From: CATZDY01 sp045599035 | GTDB lineage: Bacteria; Bacillota; Desulfotomaculia; Desulfotomaculales; Desulfocucumaceae | Direction: 5' to 3' | Length of the DNA stretch: 11,014 nt | Assembly (NCBI GenBank): GCA_045599035.1 | Contig: JAZRVI010000033.1 | Location: 1-11,014 of the forward strand | Shown here: one piece after another, positions 1-5,988 of the stretch | Layout of the letters: every line of letters starts with the position of its first letter | Position numbering within the stretch: the stretch's first letter is position 1 | Made by a program: the position numbers and the translations under genes | The notes under the pieces: model-generated | Seen by the model: the letters and a program-made list of their open reading frames with translations, nothing else | Databases searched by the model: none | Told to the model about the DNA's origin: nothing

Positions 1-1
1 T

Positions 2-130
2 ATCCACAAGAGAATGAAAGACTTATCCATTCGTACAATGAAGTGTGATTGCGGATTAACAATCAGCAGAAATCAAAATGCAGCAATCAATATCAAAAAC
101 GAAGGTCTGCGTATACTGAAATCTGCGTAA
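2..130 (+). CDS. tnpB: TnpB C-terminal fragment (RNA-guided nuclease of IS200/IS605), partial
   Basis: The reading frame is open from the first base to a TAA at 128-130 and gives 42 residues. It matches the end of TnpB proteins: KDLSIRTMKCDCG corresponds to the second half of the zinc finger, and the NAAINIKNEGLRIL segment follows the third RuvC motif. In most TnpB proteins this motif reads DRDxNAAxNI, where the acidic residue before xNA helps bind catalytic metal. Here it reads SRNQNAAINI, so that Asp appears to be Asn. The sister fragment at 8702-8899 keeps NRDTNAA. If the alignment is right, this copy would be nuclease-defective even if its upstream part were intact. The 5' part is outside the window. 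Confidence 0.8.
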   Translation: MHKRMKDLSIRTMKCDCGLTISRNQNAAINIKNEGLRILKSA

Positions 131-272
131 ATCTTCAAATAAATGGTAGGCTGGGGATCAGCCGAACCTAACGCTTGCGGACATTGTGTAAGACTTGAGC
201 TAACGATTATGTTAGCCAGGCAGTAGTGGTTGAAGCAGGAAGCTCCGACTTCTATAAGTCGGAGTAGTTCAC
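131..272 (+). ncRNA. omegaRNA-like scaffold and IS right end, copy A
   Basis: In IS200/IS605 elements the tnpB 3' region and right end encode the guide RNA scaffold, with the guide taken from sequence just past the right end (established for TnpB). This copy shows three possible hairpins: GGCTG/CAGCC near 149-163, GCTAAC/GTTAGC (199-204 with 211-216), and a perfect terminal stem CTCCGACTT/AAGTCGGAG (243-251 with 256-264, loop CTAT). The last two are the conserved ones. TTCAC (268-272) closes the element. The predicted guide would start at 273 and run into the ribosome binding site of the LRR gene. Transcription is not shown; the RNA is inferred from family knowledge and from conservation among copies. 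Confidence 0.5.
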
Positions 273-293
273 TATGAAAAAGGAGAAAAAGTT

Positions 294-1748
294 ATGAGTG
301 ACGCTATTAACTGGTCAGATCCAATCATTGAAGACGCTGTGCGGGAAGCCCTGGCCAAACCGCAGGGGGATATTTTTCCGGAAGAAGTAGCAGAGATTAC
401 CAGCTTGAATTTATATGGTCTAAAAATCTGGGATATTTCTTCTTTGGCTTTGATGCCTAAATTGAAAAAACTGAATATCAATAAAAACGGCCGTCCCATT
501 GTTTGGTCTGATCCGGCCATTGAAAGAGCGGTTCGCAATGTTTTGGGCAAACCGGAAGGAGTCATTGGTCTTTGTGAAGTGCAGGAAATTGTCCGGCTGC
601 CCATTTTAGATGCGGTTATTGAGGATATCAGTTCTTTGGCTTTAATGCCCAAGCTGAAGGTGCTGGATTTTGAAGATAATTCCCTGGCCAGTATTGACCT
701 GCGGGAAGCCGGTTTAATTTATGAAGGAGAAAAACCAAAACCCGCTGTCAAAGCAGATCCAGAGCATTTGGCTCGGCAAAAGGCTTTGCAGCAGGAAGCC
801 CTGCAGGCTTTGGAGGACTTTGAAAAAGCTGATCTCAAAGTAGCTCCCCAGACTGAGCCAGAAAAGCCCATGACCCTTGAAGCAAGACGAGCCGCTTTTC
901 GCAGTTTAATGAAAGAAGTTGACGAAACGGTCGCCCAAATTCCCAAAGTAGACATTTCTAAAAGAGCTGCCCCCACACCTCGACCGGTTAAAGAAAAACC
1001 AGCTCCGCTTTCCGAAGCCAGTCTTCCTCCGGACTTTGAGGATCATAAAATTAAAGTAAATTCTACGGTCGAAAAAGCTCTGCGTTCAGCTTTGCAGAAA
1101 CCGGAAGGCAATATCTATTACAGCGATTTAATTTTACTGACCTATTTACAAATTAATTCGGCAGGCTTGTCCGATGTGGAATTTTTGAAATATACTCCTA
1201 ATCTGCAATATCTGGATCTGGCTTACAACAGAATTTCTAATATTGCTCCCATTGCCGAATTAACCCAGCTTACAGAACTGCATTTGGGCTTAAACGAAAT
1301 TAGTGATATCAGTCCTTTGGCCAATTTACCCCATCTCAAAAACCTGGAGCTGTTTTCCAATCGCATTGAGGATATTTCTGTTTTGGCCGGAATGCAGAAT
1401 CTGGAGCGGCTTACCTTGCGAGCCAACAAGATCAGCAATCTTGCCCCTTTAGCTCAATTAAGCCGGCTTACCTGGCTGAGTCTGGAAAACAACCAGGTGG
1501 AAAACCTGGAAGCTTTGGCTCCGCTAACCCAGCTTCAGGAATTATACATTAACGGCAACCAGATTACCGATTTGGGGGTTATAGCCAACTTTACCAACCT
1601 GACTAATTTGGACATCAGCAAGAATCCGGTTTCTGATGCCAGCCCTCTGGCCGGTTTGACCCAATTAAAAGAACTGTGCATTTTTGATACCAAAATCCGA
1701 GATCGCAAACCTCTGCGGGCTTTAAAAAATACCGATATTACCCGTTAA
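294..1748 (+). CDS. Cytoplasmic leucine-rich-repeat protein with three N-cap modules
   Basis: This 484-residue protein has no signal peptide or membrane segment, so it is predicted to be cytoplasmic. Residues 6-66 and 70-135 are two related modules. Each has a helical cap of the type SDPxIExAVRxxLxKPxG, and then a short LRR stub holding the same DISSLALMPKLK stretch. Residues about 145-245 are a charged, Pro/Ala/Glu-rich linker, partly coiled-coil-like. A third cap (about 252-285, VEKALRSALQKPEGNI) leads into about eight 22-residue repeats of the LxxLxxLxLxxNxIxxIxxL type (about 286-475), the internalin/SDS22-like class. Such repeats normally form a protein-binding arc; no enzyme domain or partner is visible. 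The start is supported by AGGAG at 281-285, 8 nt upstream. A possible 7-codon mini-ORF (ATG at 274) ends across the start codon. The gene begins 22 nt after an IS right end, so its original promoter region has been replaced. Confidence 0.85.
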   Translation: MSDAINWSDPIIEDAVREALAKPQGDIFPEEVAEITSLNLYGLKIWDISSLALMPKLKKLNINKNGRPIVWSDPAIERAVRNVLGKPEGVIGLCEVQEIVRLPILDAVIEDISSLALMPKLKVLDFEDNSLASIDLREAGLIYEGEKPKPAVKADPEHLARQKALQQEALQALEDFEKADLKVAPQTEPEKPMTLEARRAAFRSLMKEVDETVAQIPKVDISKRAAPTPRPVKEKPAPLSEASLPPDFEDHKIKVNSTVEKALRSALQKPEGNIYYSDLILLTYLQINSAGLSDVEFLKYTPNLQYLDLAYNRISNIAPIAELTQLTELHLGLNEISDISPLANLPHLKNLELFSNRIEDISVLAGMQNLERLTLRANKISNLAPLAQLSRLTWLSLENNQVENLEALAPLTQLQELYINGNQITDLGVIANFTNLTNLDISKNPVSDASPLAGLTQLKELCIFDTKIRDRKPLRALKNTDITR

Positions 1749-1762
1749 ATTTGGGGACGGCA

Positions 1763-1785
1763 AAAACCCTCTCAGGAGGTTTTAA
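1763..1785 (+). terminator. Rho-independent terminator of the LRR gene, IS inserted in its tail
   Basis: AAAACC and TC pair with GA and GGTTTT around a TCAG loop, with one bulged C, 15 nt after the LRR stop codon. The T tail reads TTTTAA and is then interrupted by the left end of the deleted IS copy. Joining 1785 to 2122 would restore a longer tail (TTTTAACTTTTA), which supports insertion into a terminator. Confidence 0.6.
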
Positions 1786-1787
1786 TC

Positions 1788-1847
1788 CGCCGTGAGCAAG
1801 AAATCCCCCGCCTCTATAGGCGGGGATGAATTGCGATAAACACGGCG
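1788..1847 (+). repeat. IS left-end two-tier palindrome
   Basis: An outer inverted repeat CGCCGTG (1788-1794) / CACGGCG (1841-1847) encloses a hairpin CCCCGCCT (1806-1813) / AGGCGGGG (1818-1825) with loop CTAT. TnpA of this family recognises subterminal hairpins on single-stranded ends, so this is the likely left-end recognition structure. The same outer repeat occurs at 5253-5259 and 5308-5314 in the copy upstream of secA, where the inner hairpin carries a G-to-A change and a 2-nt insertion. Confidence 0.7.
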
Positions 1848-1852
1848 TTTTC

Positions 1853-1881
1853 TTGACTTTTGTTATTTATAGTGTTGTAAT
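1853..1881 (+). promoter_or_regulatory. Degenerate IS left-end promoter, copy B
   Basis: TTGACT (1853-1858), a 17-nt spacer and TGTAAT (1876-1881) correspond base for base to the promoter in the copy upstream of secA. The -10 box has changed from TATAAT to TGTAAT, which should weaken it. It would read toward the 3' end of secA and could give antisense RNA, although the secA terminator palindrome lies between. Confidence 0.4.
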
Positions 1882-2148
1882 CATAATATAATCGGTCGTA
1901 GTCATCATAAAGGTTATAAATACTATGAAATTGGATAATAATCATCATTCAGTATTCATGCTGCATTATCAATATACTGAACGAAGGACTGCGGTTACTT
2001 GCTGAAGCAGCCTAAAGCTAAATATACAGTAGGGATGGAATAGCCCAAACTCATACGCCGGTGGACATTGTGTAATACTTGAGCTAATGATTATGTTAGC
2101 CAAGCAGTAGTGGTAGTTCACCTTTTACTGTTGTGATTGTCAGTAGGC

Positions 2149-2178
2149 AAAAAAACACCTCCAAGTCTGGAGGTGTTT
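2149..2178 (-). terminator. Rho-independent terminator of secA
   Basis: On the minus strand an 11-bp perfect stem (AAACACCTCCA / TGGAGGTGTTT, loop of 4) begins 4 nt after the secA TAA and is followed by a run of seven T. This is a textbook intrinsic terminator. It also ends any secA read-through before the IS derivative. Confidence 0.9.
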
Positions 2179-2182
2179 GGGT

Positions 2183-4816
2183 TTATTTTCCACAGCAGTG
2201 TTTATATTTTTTGCCGCTGCCGCAAGGACAGGGGTCGTTGCGGCCAGTTTTATTTTCCCGGCGAATGGTTTTTTTGGGTGCTGGTGCTGCTGCATTATTG
2301 CCCCGGTTTTCATTCATGTGGCGGGGAGTCTCGCTGGGCTTGACTACCCGAACCCGGAACAGATATTTAATGGTGTCTTCCTGAATGGCTTCGATCATAT
2401 TTTGGAAAATATCATGGCTTTCAAAGCTATATTCAATCAAAGGATCTCGTTGGCCATAAGCCCTCAAACCAATGCCTTCCCGGAGCTGATCCATAATATC
2501 CAAATGCTCCATCCATTTTTCGTCCACCATTTTGAGGAGCAGCAGCCGTTCCAATTCCCGCATTTCTTCCGAACCCAACTCAGTTTCCCGCAGTTGATAG
2601 GCCTGCTTAAAGCTTTGCTGCAAAACCTTTTCCATTTCCTCCTGATTAAGACCGGCCAGGCTGTCTTCGGTAAGATTGGGGTTGGGAATCAGGTCTTCCG
2701 TTTTTTTAAGCAGTCCTTCCAAATCCCATTCTTCTGGATGAACTCCCTGGGGGCAATAGGTTTCTACATATTTTTGAGCCACCGCTTCAAACATCGGTTT
2801 AATAATTTCCTGGATATTTTCTCCCCGCAAAACCTGCTTGCGTTGTTTATAAATCAATTCTCTTTGCTGATTCATAACATCATCATATTGCAGCACATTT
2901 TTCCGAATGCTGAAATTGCGGTTTTCCACTTTCTTTTGAGCTGATTCCAGGCTTTTGTTAATGAGTTTATGCTCAATCGGTACATCTTCGCCCAAGCCCA
3001 ATCGTTCCATAATTCCTTTGATATTGTCTGAACCAAACAGCCGCATCAAATCATCTTCCAGTGAGCTGTAAAACTGACTGGAGCCGGGATCGCCCTGCCG
3101 TCCGGAACGGCCTCGAAGCTGATTGTCAATCCGGCGGCTTTCGTGTCTTTCCGTGCCAATGATATGCAGACCGCCCACAGCGGCTACTCGTTGATATTCT
3201 TCTTTGGCTTTGGTCAAATAAGCCTGAAGCTTGCTTTCCAGAGCCGCTTCATCAACTTCTGTTCCATTAGCTTCTGCTTCGGCCTGAGCTTTTTCCCGCT
3301 CCATACGAGCTAAAAATTCCCAGTTTCCGCCCAGCAGAATATCCGTACCCCGACCAGCCATATTGGTGGCAATGGTGACTGCTCCCCATTGTCCGGCCTG
3401 AGCAATAATTTCAGCTTCTTTTTCATGAAACTTGGCGTTTAGAACCTGGTGCTTAATGCCTCGGCGTTTGAGCATTCCGCTTAAAATTTCCGATTTTTCA
3501 ATGGAGATGGTTCCTACAAGAATGGGCTGGCCGGTTTCATGCCGCCGAACGATTTCTTCAATAACTGCGTTAAATTTGGCTTTTTCGTTTTTATAAATCA
3601 GATCGCTGAGATCCTGCCGCAGCATGGGCTTGTGAGTTGGAACCTCGGAGACGGATAGATGGTAAATATTGCTAAATTCATCTTCTTCGGTTTTGGCTGT
3701 TCCAGTCATGCCGGCCAATTTATCATACATCCGGAAATAATTTTGGAAGGTAATGGTAGCCAGAGTTTGGGATTCTTTTTCTACCATAACTCCTTCCTTG
3801 GCTTCAATGGCCTGGTGCAAACCGTCGCTGTAGCGTCGGCCAAACATTAAACGCCCGGTAAATTCATCTACAATAATAACCTGATCGTCCTTGACCACAT
3901 AATCCCGATCCCGTTTCATCAGGGCATGAGCCTTGAGAGCCTGGGTCATATGATGAGTCAGCTCAATATTAGCATCATCATATAAATTTTCAATACCCAA
4001 CATTTTTTCCATGCGAGCCACGCCTTCTTCGGTCAGCATGGCGGCTTTGGCTTTTTCATCGACCGTATAATCGGTTTCAAATTTCAGTTGGGGAATTAAT
4101 TTGGCAAATTTATCATATAAATCAGTAGCTTTGCTGGCCTGACCGGAAATAATCAAGGGAGTGCGGGCTTCATCAATTAAAATGCTGTCCACTTCGTCCA
4201 CAATGGCGTAATTAAGTTCTCTTTGCACCAGTTGATCCACTCTGGAGGCCATATTATCCCGCAAATAGTCAAAGCCGTATTCATTGTTGGTTCCATAGGT
4301 AATGTCGCTGGCATAGGCTTCCCGCCGTTGACTCCAATTCAGGTTATGCACCACCAGTCCCACTGAAAGCCCCAGCCAGCGGTAAAGCTGACCCATCCAC
4401 TGACTGTCCCGGGTGGCCAGGTAATCGTTGACGGTTACCACATGTACCCCTTTTCCGGTCAAGGCATTCAAATAAACCGGCAAAGTAGCCACCAGGGTTT
4501 TACCTTCCCCGGTTTTCATTTCGGCAATGCCGCCATTATGCAAAATTAAGCCGCCGATAAGCTGAACATCAAAGTGCCTCATTCCCAAAACCCGCCAGCC
4601 GGCTTCCCGGACTACTGCAAAGGCTTCGGGCAGCAAGTCATTCAAAGATGCTCCCTGTGCCAGTTTTGCTCGGAACTCCAAGGTTTTGCCCTGCAAATCC
4701 GAATCGGACAAGGTTTTTATTTGGGGTTCAAGCTGGTTGATCTGGTCAACCACCAGATTCAGCTTTTTTAAGGTCTTTTTACTATCGTCAAAGATTTTTT
4801 TGATTAATTCAATCAT
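2183..4816 (-). CDS. secA: Preprotein translocase ATPase SecA
   Basis: SecA drives export of unfolded preproteins through the SecYEG channel using ATP, acting at the inner face of the membrane. With the start at 4816 the protein has 877 residues, normal for the family. Visible in order are the Walker A motif MKTGEGKT (about 100-107), the DEVD Walker B box (207-210), IDEARTPLIISG (214-225), TGTAKTEEDEF in the second motor domain, TNMAGRGTDI, and GRSGRQGDPGSSQFYSSLEDDL. The C-terminal zinc and SecB/lipid-binding tail CPCGSGKKYKHCC is present. An in-frame ATG at 4837 exists, but 4816 is preferred: GAGG sits 6 nt upstream and known SecA proteins begin with a similar M-x-x-L-x-K-K-I-F. The common downstream partner prfB is not present; a terminator follows at once. 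The upstream region is an IS remnant whose promoter probably drives the gene. Confidence 0.98.
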   Translation of the reverse strand: MIELIKKIFDDSKKTLKKLNLVVDQINQLEPQIKTLSDSDLQGKTLEFRAKLAQGASLNDLLPEAFAVVREAGWRVLGMRHFDVQLIGGLILHNGGIAEMKTGEGKTLVATLPVYLNALTGKGVHVVTVNDYLATRDSQWMGQLYRWLGLSVGLVVHNLNWSQRREAYASDITYGTNNEYGFDYLRDNMASRVDQLVQRELNYAIVDEVDSILIDEARTPLIISGQASKATDLYDKFAKLIPQLKFETDYTVDEKAKAAMLTEEGVARMEKMLGIENLYDDANIELTHHMTQALKAHALMKRDRDYVVKDDQVIIVDEFTGRLMFGRRYSDGLHQAIEAKEGVMVEKESQTLATITFQNYFRMYDKLAGMTGTAKTEEDEFSNIYHLSVSEVPTHKPMLRQDLSDLIYKNEKAKFNAVIEEIVRRHETGQPILVGTISIEKSEILSGMLKRRGIKHQVLNAKFHEKEAEIIAQAGQWGAVTIATNMAGRGTDILLGGNWEFLARMEREKAQAEAEANGTEVDEAALESKLQAYLTKAKEEYQRVAAVGGLHIIGTERHESRRIDNQLRGRSGRQGDPGSSQFYSSLEDDLMRLFGSDNIKGIMERLGLGEDVPIEHKLINKSLESAQKKVENRNFSIRKNVLQYDDVMNQQRELIYKQRKQVLRGENIQEIIKPMFEAVAQKYVETYCPQGVHPEEWDLEGLLKKTEDLIPNPNLTEDSLAGLNQEEMEKVLQQSFKQAYQLRETELGSEEMRELERLLLLKMVDEKWMEHLDIMDQLREGIGLRAYGQRDPLIEYSFESHDIFQNMIEAIQEDTIKYLFRVRVVKPSETPRHMNENRGNNAAAPAPKKTIRRENKTGRNDPCPCGSGKKYKHCCGK

Positions 4817-4824
4817 GTTTATCC

Positions 4825-5151
4825 TCAAACTTTCCATCTAAAAAGACTGTAAAGGTATTTTTGTTTACATATTTTCTTTTTACGAGATTTACTAAATGTA
4901 TTACGAAAAGCTGCTTGTAAATCCATTTGTTTATTAGCAAGAGCAAGACTGTCTACTTCCTTTAGATATGGGTAGTCCTTCTTATACTTAGCAGGAGTTA
5001 CAGCAGCAAACTTACCAGCAGCTTTATAACTTTCAATCTTATCGGCAAGCATAAGATTGTAAACCTTCCGGCAGCAGCCGAAGGTTGTAGCAAACATAAC
5101 ACTTTGTTCAGTTGCAGGATATATTCGATACTTAATTGCTTTGTTTGCCAT
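4825..5151 (-). pseudogene. tnpB: TnpB N-terminal fragment, 3'-truncated, directly upstream of secA
   Basis: The frame gives 108 residues beginning MANKAIKYRIYPATEQSV, then FGCCRKVYNLMLADKI and YPYLKEVDSLALANKQMDLQAAFRNTFSKSRKKK. This is the N-terminal domain of the Clostridia-type IS200/IS605 TnpB (OrfB). Family members are about 370-400 residues; the catalytic RuvC part is absent here. The last residues, after SRKKK, are junction-derived. The start at 5151 is chosen because AAGGTGAG lies just upstream; an in-frame ATG at 5208 would add 19 unrelated residues. The TGA stop (4827-4825) overlaps the secA ribosome binding site and lies 8 nt before the secA ATG, giving an operon-like layout. It belongs to the same IS family as copies A, B and C but lies in the opposite orientation. 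Confidence 0.88.
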
Positions 5152-5316
5152 CTTTCTCACCTTGTGATTGTAGGTATTGTTTATAACCTTTATGATGATT
5201 ACGACCAATTATATTATGATTATAACACTATAAATAACCAAAGTCAAGAAAACGCCGTGTTTATCGCAATTCATCCCGCCGCCTATAGAGGTGGGGGATT
5301 TCTTGCTCACGGCGTG
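4829..5316 (-). mobile_element. IS200/IS605 left part (copy D) upstream of secA
   Basis: The left end (5316 down to 5180) matches 1786-1920 and includes the outer palindrome CGCCGTG/CACGGCG. It is followed by the tnpB 5' fragment. The right end and most of tnpB are lost; the boundary with secA leader DNA lies somewhere in 4829-4865. The left end is preceded on the minus strand by TTTAA (5321-5317), as is copy B. Its insertion point is inside a tnpB of another family. Confidence 0.85.
5219..5247 (-). promoter_or_regulatory. Near-consensus sigma-A promoter in IS left end, reading into tnpB fragment and secA
   Basis: On the minus strand TTGACT (5247-5242), exactly 17 nt, then TATAAT (5224-5219). 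Only one base departs from the TTGACA/TATAAT consensus. The start of transcription would be near 5212, about 60 nt before the tnpB fragment and about 395 nt before the secA ATG. No terminator lies between, so transcripts should continue into secA. Confidence 0.75.
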
Positions 5317-5326
5317 TTAAAGCAGA

Positions 5327-5500
5327 CTAAAGCTGACGATAAGCTTTGGTTTGGATCATTTCCCGGTATCTCTTTTGGGTTACATTCACCAAAGCATTAT
5401 AAATTTGTCGGCCAATTTCAAAGCGTTTAGTTAAAATATCAATTTGAAATTGCTCTGGATTCAAAGAAAACTGGATAACATAGTTAGCCAGGAGAATCAC
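5327..5500 (-). pseudogene. N-terminal fragment of a second, unrelated TnpB family
   Basis: This 57-residue frame runs from a GTG at 5500 to a TAG at 5327. It contains NYVIQFSLNPEQF, then DILTKRFEIGRQIYNALVN and TQKRYREMIQTKAYRQL, the typical N-terminus of another IS200/IS605 OrfB (TnpB) group, distinct from the fragment at 4825-5151. Beyond the TAG the same frame reads SALT, as expected for continuing protein, up to the IS left end at 5316, so the TAG looks like a nonsense mutation. The natural start is unclear: an ATG at about 5511 is in another frame and no strong ribosome binding site precedes the GTG. The gene was later split by copy D. Confidence 0.7.
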
Positions 5501-5857
5501 CTGCTTTCATTAGTATCGCTTTTTCTGACTTTCTATATATTTCTTATATCGAGGATAAAATACAAAATGATAACTAACCATAGATACGGCAGTTTTAGTG
5601 ATTCTATAATTGTTTTCTATATCTTTATTATAAAACATTTAATATTTGTAGTCAATATCAATGTAACACAAGAGGATTAAAACATATTGGGCTTTTCACC
5701 TATTTATTGTAATTTAAATTAGAAAATACCAGATAAAAGTTGCTCAAAGGAATTTGTTTTTTTCACTCTCCCTGGGAAGAAAGGGAGGCTGTCTAAGAGG
5801 AAATTTTCAGCCCAAATGTTTCTTAAGCTTCCCGACTCAGGTTGAATAAGTTGGGCA
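5501..5857. other. AT-rich intergenic stretch with no supported gene
   Basis: About 350 nt between the broken second-family tnpB and the promoter of the membrane-protein gene. It is very AT-rich and probably includes the former left end of the second-family element, though I cannot define that end. A 6-bp hairpin CTCCCT/AGGGAG (5768-5773 with 5782-5787) has no T tract after it on either strand. A 78-residue plus-strand frame (5444-5680) overlaps the tnpB fragment, lacks a ribosome binding site and has biased composition, so it is not called. Confidence 0.6.
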
Positions 5858-5886
5858 TTGTAAAATTGTCGATTGTATGCTAAAAT
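5858..5886 (+). promoter_or_regulatory. Probable promoter of the DUF308 gene pair
   Basis: TTGTAA (5858-5863), a 17-nt spacer, then TAAAAT (5881-5886). Both boxes are fair sigma-A matches and the spacing is ideal. The resulting leader would be about 95 nt and contains a hairpin GCCGGAT/ATTCGGC (about 5893-5917) with one G-T pair; a regulatory role for it is only a guess. Confidence 0.45.
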
Positions 5887-5988
5887 ACTTTTTGCCGGAT
5901 AATCGAAAAAAATTCGGCATAGTTGGATGTTTTTCTCCTGGAAGCAAATTAAAACCGGTTATACATATCAACAAAGGAGTTAGAAAGC

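Larger units (their letters stand above)
1..272 (+). mobile_element. IS200/IS605-type element, right part (copy A), cut by window edge
   Basis: This is the 3' part of an IS200/IS605-family element. It holds the end of tnpB (2-130), a structured non-coding tail and the right end, which finishes in TTCAC at 268-272. The tail shares long near-identical blocks with 1950-2121 and 8860-9040: GGACATTGTG, the hairpin GCTAAC-GATTAT-GTTAGC and the closing AGTAGTTCAC. Those matches fix the right boundary at about 272, where similarity to 9040 stops. The left end lies outside the window, so whether this copy has an intact tnpB or a tnpA cannot be judged. Confidence 0.85.
1786..2121 (+). mobile_element. 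Non-autonomous, internally deleted IS200/IS605 derivative (copy B)
   Basis: This 336-bp element has both ends but no tnpB body. The first 135 bp match the left end of the copy at 5180-5316 (minus strand), with about nine differences by my count. The rest, from about 1955, matches the tnpB 3' end, scaffold and right end of the copies at 8850-9040 and 131-272. The junction lies between about 1921 and 1955. It is preceded by TTTAA (1781-1785), as is the copy upstream of secA, and ends in TTCAC (2117-2121). The tnpB remnant (1955-2020) is frameshifted relative to 8848-8899. The closing 35-nt segment with the terminal hairpin is missing. MITE-like; any mobility would need TnpA supplied from elsewhere. 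Confidence 0.85.

Noticed and set aside
131..272. CRISPR-like or tandem repeats from the recurring blocks at 131-272, 2020-2121 and 8900-9040
   Set aside because: The copies are kilobases apart, each follows a tnpB 3' end and each ends in the same IS boundary, so they are transposon ends.
274..297. Seven-codon leader ORF ending across the LRR start codon
   Set aside because: It has no ribosome binding site of its own and is made largely of the LRR gene's ribosome binding site and A-rich spacer, so it is probably chance.
2177..2944. 255-residue plus-strand frame antisense to secA
   Set aside because: It is a shadow of the secA coding strand with no ribosome binding site and no recognisable domain.
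4814..4837. Upstream ATG at 4837 as the secA start
   Set aside because: No ribosome binding site precedes it, whereas the ATG at 4816 has GAGG at good spacing and gives the family's usual N-terminus.
5104..5430. 108-residue plus-strand reading frame
   Set aside because: It runs antisense through the tnpB start, the IS left end and its promoter, and encodes the palindromes as protein.
5444..5680. 78-residue plus-strand reading frame
   Set aside because: It overlaps the second-family tnpB fragment on the other strand, lacks a ribosome binding site, and its Ile/Phe/Tyr-rich composition follows from the AT-rich DNA.
5768..5787. Hairpin CTCCCT/AGGGAG as a terminator
   Set aside because: Only 6 bp, and no T tract follows on either strand; the nearby T run lies before it on the plus strand.
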